Shown: positions 54,243-64,000 of the stretch, one piece after another | Position numbering within the stretch: position 1 is the stretch's first letter | Layout: each line of letters opens with the position of its first letter | DNA from: Undaria pinnatifida | Taxonomy: Eukaryota; Sar; Phaeophyceae; Laminariales; Alariaceae | DNA length: 64,000 nt | Direction: 5' to 3' | NCBI GenBank assembly: GCA_012845835.1 | Contig: JABAKD010000024.1 | Location: 4,474,181-4,538,180 of the forward strand | Translations under genes and position numbers: made by a program | The notes under the pieces: generated by a model | The model's input: only the letters and a program-made list of their open reading frames with translations | Told to the model about the DNA's origin: nothing | The model's database searches: none

Positions 54243-54439
54243 CGCGTGCCGTGAGGTGACCTATTAGTTAGATAGACTGCTGTGGTGCCTCAAACCGGGA
54301 TCGAGGAGAGCGGCAACACGGATTCACGATCATCATCACTGAGGACGGCTGATCAAGAAAACTACTGCTGCTTACGGGGGCTTCTTCTGCATCTCGACGA
54401 GTTCGACGAGAATCCAGCAACGAAGAAGAGCTGATACAC

Positions 54440-55975
54440 GCCGCATGCCATCTCATAGAGCCGTCCATGCCGCTGCTGCAATTCCCACCCACCCCCGCCC
54501 CCAACACCCCCTCCTTCCCCACCACCCGCACAATCGCCTAGACCTAGCACCACGCGTATAGCAAACCCCTACATCTATGCGACCTAAAGCCCTCCTCCCC
54601 CGCCCCCCGCCCCCCCCGCCACATTCCCCTCCCCTCCCCGACAAGAAGGGTTTATAGTTTCCACGCACAAATTGAGCTGCCCCACCCGTCCCCTCCCCTC
54701 CCTCCCCCCCCCCCGCCCCCCTTTTGATCAAAATCAGGCCCCACGTCCTTAAAAAGTCCGCCCTCCCCTCACCGGTTATTTGACTTACGGGATTCACTCG
54801 ATAAACTGATGCCATTCCTTCCACAGCTATCAGATTTTGCCCCCCTCGAAAACGGGTTTTATAGTTTCCGCGCACAGACTGATTAACATCACCCTGTTGA
54901 CCCTGATAGCTACACTGTAGCTGCAAGGGGATTCGCCGACCTATATTCTTAATGAGGACACAAAACCCGTAATACGCGCGATCGGAGTATCACACACGGC
55001 TTGCAAAGATGAGGTTCGACAAAATATTCGATCTCACAGCTGGAGTGTATTTCAATTTTTATAATATTATAAAAAATGAAAATACACTCCAGCTGTGAGA
55101 TCGAAGATTTCGTCGAAACTCATCTTTGCAAGCTGTGTGTGATACTCCGATCGCGCGCATTACGAGCTGTGTGTCCTCATTAAGGATATAGGTCGGCGAC
55201 TCCCCTTACAACTACAGTGTAGCTATCAGGGTCAACAGGGTGATCTTAGTCAGTCTGTGCGCGGAAACTATAAAACCCGTTTCTGAGGGGGACAAAATCT
55301 GACAGCTGTGGAGGGAAATGTATCCTTTTATCAAGTGAATCTTGTAAGTCGAATAACCGGTGAGGGGGCGGGGCGGAGTTTTGAAGGACGTGGGGGCCTG
55401 GTTTTGATCAAAAGCGAGCGGGTTTGGAGGGGGGGGGGGGGAAAGGGGGGGCAATTTGTGCATGTAAGCTATAAATCCTTTCAAGGGGATAAATCTGACG
55501 GTTTCGGCACCAGTTTATATTGGGGGGGGGGGGGGGGGGGTTGGGGCGGGGGGGGGGGGCGTGAGAGGCAGCTCAATATGTGCGTGGAAACTATACATTA
55601 TTTTGAGGGGATAATTGTGACGGTTTTGGAAATAATGCATCAGTTTATCATGTATATCCTGGGGTAAGTCGTACAATCAGTGAGTAAAAGAGAGGGTGGA
55701 GTGTTCGAGGGGGTGGGGTTGGGATGGGTTGGGGCGGGGGGGGGGGGGGAGGAGGTGGGGGGTGGGGGCGGGGGGGGGGCGGGGGGGGGGCGGGGGGGGG
55801 GAGGGGGCGGGGGGGGGGGGGGGGGAAAGGAAGGGCTTTAGGTGAGGGGTTTGTTATACGTGTGGTGCTAGGTCTAGGCGATGGTGCGGGTGATGGGGAA
55901 GAAGGGGGCTTTCGAGGCGGGGGGGGGGGGGGGGAACACAGCGGCATGGATGGCTCTCGAAAGATAATGAGGTGA
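54440..55975. mobile_element. Giant foldback element with G/C-tract arms
   Basis: The centre is at about 55064 in ttataatattataa. The arms match outward through aaatacactccagctgtgag, the tgcaaagatgag module, cctcattaa..atataggtcg, gctacactgtagct, gcggaaactataaaacccg, accggttattcgactta and the G/C-rich tracts, to gtggtgctaggtctaggcga and catggatggctc. The left arm is about 625 bases and the right about 910, the difference lying mainly in G-tract expansion and repeated units on the right. A third partial copy follows at 56130. The right arm repeats a unit with gtgcgcggaaactataaa three to four times. Confidence 0.85.
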
Positions 55976-56129
55976 TATCCTGTGCGTGAAGTGTTTATTA
56001 ATCTGGCGGATTTCGATATTTGGTGGGGCGTTTGAGTAAGGGAGAGCAAGAGGGGGGGGGGGGGATTTTTTAGGAGGTTTAGGTCACAAATAATATTCAA
56101 ATACACTTCGGCTGTGAGATCAAAGATAT

Positions 56130-56500
56130 GTAGCAGCTTGTTATATGCGTGGTGCTAGGTCTAGGCGATCGTGCGGGTGGTTGGAAAAGAGGGGGCGTTG
56201 GAGGGGGGGGGGGGGGGAGGAATTGAAAACTACGTCATGGATGGTCAGAAAAATAATGACCTGATATCAACTGCGTATAGGTGTTTATTACTCAGGCCGA
56301 TTTCGATTGTGAGTCGGGCGTTTGGACAAACTAGGCGGAAGGGGGGGGGAATCGGGGGACGGGGGGGGGGGGGGGGGGAGAGGGTTGGGGTTTTTTATGA
56401 ACAAGAGGGGTCAGGGGAGGGGGAGGGGAGGGGGGGGGGGGGTGGGGGGCGGGACATTTCAATATGTGCGCGGAAACTATAAATCCTCAAACGGGACAAA
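56130..56500. repeat. Partial third copy of the foldback arm plus G-rich tract
   Basis: gcgtggtgctaggtctaggc, gatcgtgcgggtggttggaa and catggatggtcag repeat the outer arm of 54440-55975. Then come long G runs and a final gtgcgcggaaactataaatc unit near 56466. Confidence 0.7.
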
Positions 56501-57344
56501 CCTGACGATTGAAGCAATAAGACATCCCTTTATATCATCTGGCTTGTAATGTTTACTATTCTAGAAGGTTTGATGTTAGATGCAGCATGCAACCCAGTGT
56601 TTAAGTGTAGTAAATAACGTGTTAAATCTTCATAATTTGTTGTTGTATGATACATGGATCGAAAGCTAGAATATTTTATAGAATATTTGTAGTTACCATT
56701 ATTTTCTGACATCGCTAATTATAAGAAAGAGATACCTATTGTCAAATACAACAGGCGAGGTGATGTGGTCATGCGCTGTTTGTCACCATCATCATACAGT
56801 TACCATTATTTTCTGACATCGCTAATTGTACGAAAGAGATACGTATTGCCAAATACAGCATGCGAGGTGATGTATGTGGCCATGTACTGTCTCCGCCATT
56901 GAGCATTAGAGGGAGGGATGCGAATCGTCAGTTTTAAAGGAACGCTTGGTATACATGTGCTCAATTACGTTACCTCGTTAGTCATACTTGGTATACACGC
57001 GCTCAATTACGTTACCTCGTTAGTCATACTTCGCTTGGCATAGGTTGGGAGGCGATCATGCAGACGGTATGTACGAAATACCCTACGTAATGGGTTGGTA
57101 AGGTTGTTTACCGCAATTTTAACACATCTGCCTGTGCTTCCTTTTCCACATTATTTTTGTCTCAAATAAATGTACGATTTCACGCCTATGATTTTACCTT
57201 GTCGATGTGGGGCTCTGCGGTCGTCAATTTTAAGTCAGAGATACCTGCTACAAATACATGAGGCGAGGTGGGTATGTGATGTCATATATATGCGATATAC
57301 TCCGGAGTAATATATAAGAGGGTTTAATACATACAGTCGGCGGG
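56501..57344. other. AT-rich spacer with local duplications
   Basis: agttaccattattttctgac, atcgctaatt and gaaagagatac occur near 56691 and again near 56800. cttggtatacacgcgctcaa and its neighbour acatgtgctcaa give a second local duplication near 56945-57020. No gene. Confidence 0.5.
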
Positions 57345-57640
57345 TGCTCGGATTTATCCGATTGAAATCTGATAAATGAAGTTCGGAATCGGATTAACTT
57401 AAAAAACGGTAGCCATTAATAGTAGTAGTACATCAATTGTTATGATTGTTAGTCTATATCGAACTCTTGGCATTACCTTACATACTGCTGTACGCGCAGA
57501 CTATGATTGTGCGTGGTGACTTTTTCACTCTACCGAGTATATTGAATCGAACAATTCGAAGTGCTGCCCTGCCCTACCCGAAGCATGGGCGCCGGCGTAT
57601 GCCGGCAGCCATGCGGAGCCCTTGTATCTTAGAGGATCGG
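57345..57640. repeat. Dispersed repeat (family F), copy 2
   Basis: It matches 50570-50830 (tatcgaactcttggcattac, cctgccctacccgaagcatg) with one short extra agtagt unit. Confidence 0.8.
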
Positions 57641-58520
57641 TACCGGTATATCTTAATGGGAATCATCCATTTTAGATCGGCAGACGGCAGATAAACAGTG
57701 GCTGCCTGACTTGTGATACTAAAAGCAGGTAATAAGCGGGAAGCGTAGCGCCGCAGTACTCTCAACCGCTCGGGACATTTCACAGCTGCGAAATGAACAA
57801 ACATCTCAAAAGTAGCAAAATCTCCCACCTCCCGCACCCCACCCGCCCCTCCTCTGCCTCCGCCCCTTTTCAGTGTCGTCCATGGTTGTGCGGGTGAGCT
57901 TCTTTTCCTCCCGGACGGGACAAATTTTGGCAGGAGCAACAGGAGCTTTATTCACAAGTAGTACGAAAGTACAGTGGTAGGAGTAGCTTGGTTCCCGAAA
58001 ACATACAAGTATGTGCAGTTCGCGCCGAGGCGTCTTGCGTGGCGTTGTGGCGTTGGTGTTGTGGCATTCTATACCGGTTTTCAAGTACAACAAGGGAGCG
58101 GTCAATATCAGGGGTTAAACCGTGTAGTCTCCCATATATACGTACTACCCATATGCCAGTTTAGACTGAAATTTAAATACCGTTTAAATTACATACAGTA
58201 AAAGAATAAAAACAGTATTAACATTAAAAACCGAGAAAGGTAAACCGCGGCCGCCTATATCTGACCAATGTGAACGGTAATATAATAACCATTTTGATTT
58301 CATATAATGATTACAATGGTTATTATTTTTATGTCCATATGGTATATTTGCGGTCTTTGCGGTCTTTTGTCTACCGCTGATGTCTACCACTTTTATCGAA
58401 AATATAAGGATATATTTAATTTTATATTTAATAAAAAACGATTATTATATTTCCGTCCAAAGAACTCGTGTCTCGCTTCATCTCATCTTTTTTTCAAATT
58501 TGGAGAACTATAACACCCGG

Positions 58521-58528
58521 TATAAAAA
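58521..58528 (+). promoter_or_regulatory. Possible TATA box
   Basis: tataaaaa after cacccgg, about 217 bases before the ATG of the secreted-protein gene. The stretch between is rich in A and C, as in many algal 5' UTRs. Confidence 0.35.
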
Positions 58529-58737
58529 CAACCAACCAACGACAACAAACCGGAGAGAACATAAAACAACGCCCAAGGAAAAATATCGCTCGCTTTCTTT
58601 CGTTCGACACAAAACACAACAACGACCGTACCACCTTCTGCCACTACACCGCCCGTACCGCATCGCGACGATCACGACAACCACACACAACAGGCGACTG
58701 GCCGGAAGCTATCCTCTCCCTACCCGAGAAGTCAAAG

Positions 58738-60149
58738 ATGACCATGCTAAAGTTGACCGCTCTTTCGGCGCTCGTGGCAGGAGCGCTGGGTACCTACGTC
58801 AAGAACGATCGGATCTACTCCCAAATCACCGCAGGACAAGGGTGAGAGATTTGCGCTTTTTTCGTAGATTTCATACATAGATCAAGATAATATACGTAGA
58901 TCCTCACAGATTTCGTCGCATCAAAATGATACGACAGGGTGGCTTGTGGGTGTGTGGTAGCTTCTGTGCTGAATTCGCGCCCACGGAATCCGCCTAGAAG
59001 CCCGGCTGGCAGCAGTGGCAGCTCGAGACAGACCGCACGTTTGTATCTGGTTATACATGCGTGTGCTTGTATGTGTGCGTGTAGTCACGAAAACAGTAAC
59101 CACGAACAGCAGCAGCAGAGTGGCTCGGTGATGGTTCATTTCTCGTGTTTCTTTTTTTCTCTTTTTTACTGGCTTTTGCTCGGACCTACTACTACAGAAA
59201 AAAAAGCAAGGATGGAGACGAGAAATAGATCCCACAGAGCAGAGGTCTTGCCGGAATGTATACCTGGGCTGTATGACCCTGCTGTTGGAGTTTTCGACAA
59301 TAAAACTCGTCGTCGCGTTTGATCTCATGTCTTTGCTCCTCGTGGGATTCGGTAGCAACTAGCAGTGGTATGTACGTGCCATTAGGCAGACAATGCAGAC
59401 AGGTCCCCCGGCATTGTCGCCGCCTCTATGGCCCACCGCGACGTATCATATATAGCCAGCGGCTGTTGAGTACCAGGTACCCTCGGGTTTATTTCATGTG
59501 GAGCTCTTCGTTTAATTTCTTCATGTTTTCACCCGATCTTGTTGTTGTTGTTCTCGCATGATCAAGTCCGTGGTCACAGGACAGGCTCCAATCACTCTGG
59601 TGCTGAAGAAATACCCCAAGGGAAAACACAAGCAACCCAAGGTGGCACACGCATATATCACAGCTGACGCAGTTCATGCCCCCACCAGAAACATATAAAA
59701 GTGAAATCGGGAGTCAGTGTACGATGTGCCAGGTCCATACCGGTGCATACGTATCATTACTCACGCCTGGAGAAACCGACTATACCGCTTGCCACCCAAT
59801 AAAGACCACCACGTATATATTACACGTACAATATATCACTACGCATTCGCACGACAGACGCAAGTCAATTGGACAGAAAAACAAAGAAAAGAAAAGAAGG
59901 AAAGGAAAAGAAGAAAGTGCAAAAAAAATAAAAAAACGAGAAAAGGAAAGGAAAGAAAAGAAAAAGACAAGAAAAGCAAGAAAAGACGAGACAAGGAGAG
60001 GAAGCAAGGAAAGGAAAAGAAAAGAAAAAGAAAGAAAAATGTCATACTAGCAGACCCTAGGAACTGGCGAACTGGCGAAAGACGGCATTGGGTTCATAGA
60101 GGGTATCAAGTGCATCATCAATGGCACTGACTGGGGCGAGAACGCAACC
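58738..60149 (+). CDS. Spliced gene for a probable secreted protein, unknown function
   Basis: Exon 1, 58738-58841, begins at ATG in a good context (tcaaagatgacc) and encodes MTMLKLTALSALVAGALG, a classic signal peptide, then TYVKNDRIYSQITAGQ to a strong donor, agg|gtgagag. A later exon ending at 59640 reads GQAPITLVLKKYPKGKHKQ (donor cccaag|gtggca, phase 0). The last exon, from about 60052 after atactagcag, reads TLGTGELAKDGIGFIEGI and NGTDWGENAT then TGA 60147-60149. Exon 1 carries two bases, so a small exon must lie between; one 29-base candidate after cctcacag at 58910 restores phase. NGT is a potential N-glycosylation site. No family is recognised. The middle of the model is uncertain, while exon 1 and the last exon are more convincing. 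Confidence 0.5.
59876..60043. repeat. Purine-rich tract (GAAAAGAAAG units)
   Basis: About 170 bases of almost pure A and G on the + strand, inside the last proposed intron of the secreted-protein gene. It may form triplex DNA or act as a splicing enhancer; this is speculation. The Lys/Glu/Arg ORFs across it are compositional. Confidence 0.9.
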
Positions 60150-60433
60150 TGATCTATCTCACTTTGTATCTATGCTCCGTTTGTGTCTGTTCTCCACATT
60201 AAATCCACCCATCTCCATCCAGCACAATCAGTGTCCGTGCTGCTGCCTCACAGAGACAACGAGCTCTGTGGCCACAAACTACGAGACAGCGATACAAGTT
60301 GCAGATACAGCAAGGTGATTCGGCCATGCAATGCCAACCGCGTTGAACACGCGGCGGGCAAGAAGAAAAGGCATGCAAGCCAGCACACCAGGCTATTATT
60401 ACAAAATAAATGAAAGGTTGACAATAAAAAAAA
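60150..60433. other. Probable 3' flank of the secreted-protein gene
   Basis: aaaataaatgaaagg near 60402 and acaataaaa near 60421 could serve as polyadenylation context. No other feature. Confidence 0.3.
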
Positions 60434-60803
60434 GGGCCCGAATTAACGAGGAAATTGCCAAATCGAATTTCGGTATTTTTTTTTAGAATTGAATTAATTT
60501 GTATCTGATTGGTCAAAAAATGAATCACCAAGCAGGGATTATCAGAATTATTATAATTACGAAAAATTAAATTCAACAAAAAAATAAAAAAGACTTTCTC
60601 GGTCGAATTTAGTCGACCTAGACAGGGCTTATTTTGTGTAACCGAAGCCGGCCACGCGAATTGGTGCCATGTCGTCGGCTGATTGAGAGACGAGAAGCCA
60701 CCATTGCAAGAGGTAGGACCACCGGAGTTCGTCGCCGTGCACCTCGAAAGTTACACGACCAACTACCACATGATGACTTCGCTCAGAAGTTCGACCGCTA
60801 TAC
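60434..60803. mobile_element. Truncated copy of the TTA-type element (family H1)
   Basis: It starts gggcccgaattaacgaggaa like the element at 61622 and stays collinear through ctgattggtcaaaaaatgaa, ctttctcggtcg, aaccgaagccggccacgcga and agaagttcgaccgctat. It lacks the right end. It also lacks the 699-bp insertion, so it shows the empty state of that site. Confidence 0.8.
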
Positions 60804-60819
60804 CGTAACTGACGCAAGA

Positions 60820-61140
60820 TAACACACCCCGGTGATAACATTTTGGTATTTAAGTATATCATCACCGGGTGTGGTATCCTGTGGGGGGTGTGATATCTTG
60901 TGTACCCCGGGTGATAAAGTGCAGCTCGCAGGGGGCCCAAGGGGGGTGTGATTAACCAGGGGGTGTGATAGGACGTCCGAACACCCACAAGGTGCTTTTT
61001 GGGGGGGTGATAAAAAGGGGGTGATAGCACGTCCGAACACCCACAGGGTGTGTTTGGGGGTGTGATAAAAGCGAGTGTGATAACAGTCGAACCGCTGCTG
61101 CCGCACACTTGAAGGGGTGTGGTATGCCTGCACGAACACT
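60820..61140. repeat. ggtgtgata-rich repeat region
   Basis: Units such as gggtgtgatagcacgtccga and acacccacagggtg recur at 60965-61060, with many single ggtgtgata words from 60825 to 61085. A related sequence flanks the element at 61622-63121 on both sides. Confidence 0.75.
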
Positions 61141-61747
61141 TGCAGCTGCCCCGCAATGCTGTAGGTACCTACCTGTGATACCGGGTTGTGGTAAATAAAA
61201 CAAAGGTGCCAAACCTAGGTGACGAAACTCCCTAGTGCTTATTTAGCAACTTCCACGGGGTCATCAGTTTTGGCTATAGACCTGGATGAAGCAGCAAGAA
61301 CGATACCTGTAACAAGCACATGACCTCGGCGATGACCCAACCCCCTCAACGCCGAAGAAAGTTTGAAACAAATGAAAGTTCGAAACAAATACGGGCTTGG
61401 ATTGGAGCATAAAAAAATAAAATATACCTAAATCGAAGGTACCTCGCCCGATATGATACGAGGCGGTGGCTGCGCCATCCGTCCTGCCCCCACACAAGAG
61501 TGGGCTGCTGCTACCTACCTCGCCATCGGTACGACCAAAAAAGAGTTACGTAGAGACACCACGACCAAAAATCGAAGCCACGAACCACAAATCTACACTA
61601 CGATATCACCGGGGTGTGTTAGGGCCCAGATTAACGAGGAACTTTTCGATTTTTTTTTTATTGAATTTAATTTAATTTGCATCTGATTGGTCAAGAAATG
61701 AATCACCAGGCAGGCATTCTCAGAATTATTACGAAAAATCAAAGTTA

Positions 61748-62446
61748 GACCTACTATTATGGAAAATTTTGAGCGATTATTTCTGGCGATTATTTTTGTA
61801 GTTTTGAGGCTCCAGAAATAACTGCATCAGAAATAAGGAGCGTCCATTATGGCTTCTGATTTTTGGAAAGTGGTTTTATTTTGAATTGGTAGGTCTTGTT
61901 TTGCCGTTTGCCTTTATTTTTGAAATCTGGCACGTACACTGTCGCCGGCGACGTTAGGTCACCACCGCCTCTGCTGCGGTCTCTTCTGCTGCGCTGCTGC
62001 TGTGGTGCTGGTGTGGTGTGCCTGTGGTGGTTTCGATGGTGGTGCTGCTGCTGCTGTCGCGTTGTGTGTGGGGATGAAGCTCTGTCTCGCACACAACAAG
62101 CGCAGTATGCTGTCGTAGGTGTGTTTGTGATTCTTTGTTGTGGGTGATGCGTGACGTGTACAGCAGACAAGTATCATACAAGGTACAGTATGAGCAGTGA
62201 TGACATGTGATACTTGGTACGAGGTAGTATCCAAAAGTCAAATAATCCCAGTTCTGAGAGGTTGGAAGAGCTGTTATTTCTGGGCTCAGAAATCACCAGA
62301 TCCGCTGATTTCTGGCCTCGATTATTTCTGAACCCAGAAATAACGATGATTTCTGGTCCCATAGTGGAAGGTTTTTATTTTTGTCGTCGGAGATCCCGGT
62401 TAAAGAGAGAAATAATCGATGAAAATATTCGCCATAATAGTAGGTC
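61748..62446. mobile_element. 699-bp nested TIR element (family H2)
   Basis: The ends GACCTACTATTATGG and CCATAATAGTAGGTC are perfect inverted repeats, flanked by TTA at 61745-61747 and 62447-62449. The interior has many sub-terminal copies of attatttctgg in both orientations and a CTG-rich middle. No protein is recognised. The site is unoccupied in the sister H1 copy at 60434. Confidence 0.85.
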
Positions 62447-62794
62447 TTAACAAAGAAGTAAAAAAAGACTTTCTCGGTCGGATTTAGTCGAAAATCAAAA
62501 TTGAATTTAGGGAGTTTGTCCACCTAGACATGGCTTGTTCTGTGTAACCGAAGCCGGCCACGCGAATTGGTGCCATGTCGTCGGCTGATTGAGAGGCGAG
62601 AAGCCAACATTGCGAGAGGTAGGACCACCGGAGCAGCCGCAGCGCGGCCTCCGAAGGTCCTTAGCACAGCGTAGACCGCCTGCGACGCTTCGAAAACAAC
62701 CGAGACCGCCGCAAACTCAGTTTTTCGTCGCCCTGCACCTCGAAAGTTACACGACCAACTACCACGTGATGACTTCGCTCAGAAGTTCGACCGC

Positions 62795-63010
62795 TATATC
62801 CCCGTCGCTGCTGCCCGTGTCGGGCGGCGGGGTGGCGCCAGCCCATCCAAGAGACACCTAGAGCCATAGCCTCCAAGCCGCTGCCGGCAAAAACAATCTG
62901 CGGCTAGCCGCGGCGCTCCGGGGAGGACGCGAGCCATCGCTCGCCTCGGTCGTTGCACACGGGTGTTCGTTGACCCTTTTGCGTTTTTTGAATTTTATTT
63001 CCTAGAACGC
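62795..63010. repeat. Right part of H1, also present outside it at 63568-63785
   Basis: ccccgtcgctgctgcccgtg, agccatagcctccaagccgc and gttgacccttttgc occur in both places in the same order. The second copy lies outside the element's right TIR, so it is a separate fragment of the same family. Confidence 0.8.
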
Positions 63011-63224
63011 ACTGCGCCGTTCCTTGATAAGAACCAAAGTTGAATTTTTCGTGTATTTTTCATGAAATTAAAAAAAAAAAATCGAAATTCGATATGGCAA
63101 GTTCCTCGTTAATTCGGGCCCTTATCTTATGTACCCCGGGTGATAAATCGATGGTTTGTCAGAAGCGCCCAAAATTATCATCGGGGTGTCGTATCCTGGG
63201 GGGAGGTGATTTCTTGTGTACGGG

Positions 63225-63540
63225 TGTTTTTTTTTTTTTTTTTTCTTCATACACATCTACTTTTCAGCTTCTGGACAAGCCGTGTGGTCACAGGTGTCGT
63301 CCCATCTCCCTCCCGGTTCTTGCCTTCAATTTTTATCGCGTACAGGGTTCAGCCATCCCACTGCTCGTCGATGTTTCGTCGAGAGGTGCTAACTCACGCT
63401 CTCGCGCTTTCCGCAAGTCAATTTGTGCACAAGAAAAAGTCCCCACGAATTTATGCGAGTATGCACTCGGGGGGATTCGAACCCACGAAACTGACCTATA
63501 CCAGGCTCGAGGATAACCTGATACGCCGCCGGGGCGACCG
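63225..63540 (-). mobile_element. SINE family B, copy 2
   Basis: Read on the - strand: head gccggtcgccccggcggcgt then atcaggtta (A box) and gtgggttcgaatccccccga (B box), a body of about 230 bases, ending at the complement of a T run at 63228-63244, i.e. an A-rich tail. This is the best-preserved family B copy. Confidence 0.8.
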
Positions 63541-63567
63541 GCTCGGGTGATATCTTGTGTCAGCTAC

Positions 63568-63785
63568 GGTATCCCCGTCGCTGCTGCCCGTGTCGGACGG
63601 CGGGGTGGCGCCAACCCATCCAAGAGACGCCTAGAGCCATAGCCTCCAAGCCGCTGCCGGCCAAAACAATCTGCCGCTAGCCACGGCGCTCCGGGGAGGA
63701 CGCGCCCATCGCTCGCCTCGGTCATTGCCCACGGGTGTTTGTTGACCCTTTTGCATTTTTTTAATTCTATAATGTACTACGCCGT
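63568..63785. repeat. Fragment of H1 right part
   Basis: Counterpart of 62795-63010 with scattered substitutions. It ends before any TIR. Confidence 0.75.
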
Positions 63786-64000
63786 TTCCTTTGATAAGAA
63801 GCAGAGTCGACTTTGTGTGTATTTTTATTGAAGTTCAATAAATATAATCGAATTATGATCTCCGTGCTCTTCGTAATCTGAGGCCATTTCTTATGCAGTC
63901 GGATTCCGCCAGTCGAAAACGGCCCTTTTCGACTGGACTTTTTTTCGACTGGATTCATCTGGTCCTTCTTCTTATCGTCAATCGAGTCGATTTTATAGTT
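63786..64000. other. Window edge, no gene seen
   Basis: It holds a short inverted motif (cagtcgaaaacggcccttttcgactg) near 63910. Nothing else is supported. Confidence 0.5.

Larger units (their letters stand above)
61622..63121. mobile_element. 1500-bp non-autonomous TIR element (family H1, PIF/Harbinger-like)
   Basis: The left end GGGCCCAGATTAACGAGGAA and right end TTCCTCGTTAATTCGGGCCC are inverted repeats. TTA at 61619-61621 and 63122-63124 is the target duplication. Three-base TWA duplications with GG-starting ends are typical of PIF/Harbinger and Tourist MITEs. No transposase is seen. It carries the nested 699-bp element at 61748-62446. The flanks read ggggtgtg on the left and tcttatgtaccccgggtgat on the right; the related empty sequence ggggtgtgatatcttgtgta is at about 60884. 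Confidence 0.85.

Noticed and set aside
55648-56482. Gly-rich and Pro-rich frames across the G tracts
   Set aside because: Produced by homopolymer G/C runs.
59676-60130. Lys/Glu/Arg frames over the purine tract
   Set aside because: Compositional; they ignore the splice signals of the secreted-protein gene.

Overview
The window looks like nuclear DNA of a eukaryote, most likely an alga; a brown alga or other stramenopile is my best guess. No gene settles the lineage. The evidence is: coding sequence cut into short exons with GT-AG borders (donors such as GTGAG, GTATG, GTACG after pyrimidine-rich acceptors), a CCT-domain protein of plant/algal type, tRNA-headed SINEs, several TIR/MITE families, a Copia relic, foldback elements, and very many runs of G or C longer than ten bases. 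There are no operons, ribosome-binding sites, rRNA genes or CRISPR arrays. Layout: bases 1-6450 hold two diverged direct copies of a 2-2.6 kb repeat, each with its own long palindrome, and a further 590-bp hairpin after the second copy. Bases 7.2-20.1 kb hold the main gene, on the + strand. I read it as a ubiquitin-specific protease (USP, peptidase C19) split into many exons, probably preceded by a roughly 1000-residue Ala/Pro/Ser/Thr-rich repeat region encoded by a 540-bp tandem array. The Cys box (10.74 kb), a QDA-like box (12.6 kb), the LKRF-like strand (18.4 kb), the FPxxLDL-like strand (19.1 kb) and the His box with FND (20.0 kb) occur in the family order, and the exon phases agree where I could join them. 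Bases 20-31 kb are mostly small MITEs, SINE pieces, local duplications and low-complexity DNA, with one plausible small gene near 22.4 kb. At 31.06-32.29 kb on the - strand is a CCT-domain protein whose 3' end lies in an 89-bp tandem duplication. Bases 33-48 kb are repeat-rich: a foldback element at 36.6-37.6 kb, a possible small secreted protein at 39.6 kb, a SINE at 41.8 kb and a Cys-containing ORF at 43.1 kb. At 48.2-49.7 kb on the - strand is a broken NADAR (YbiA-like) domain followed in the same frame by a 337-codon open frame of unknown function. Bases 50-54.3 kb are a SINE cluster plus a Copia polyprotein relic. Bases 54.4-56.5 kb are a giant foldback with extreme G/C tracts. At 58.7-60.15 kb on the + strand is a spliced gene for a probable secreted protein. 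The last 3.5 kb hold nested DNA transposons: a 1500-bp element with TTA target duplication carries a 699-bp element also flanked by TTA, and related unfilled sequence for both insertions is present in this same window.
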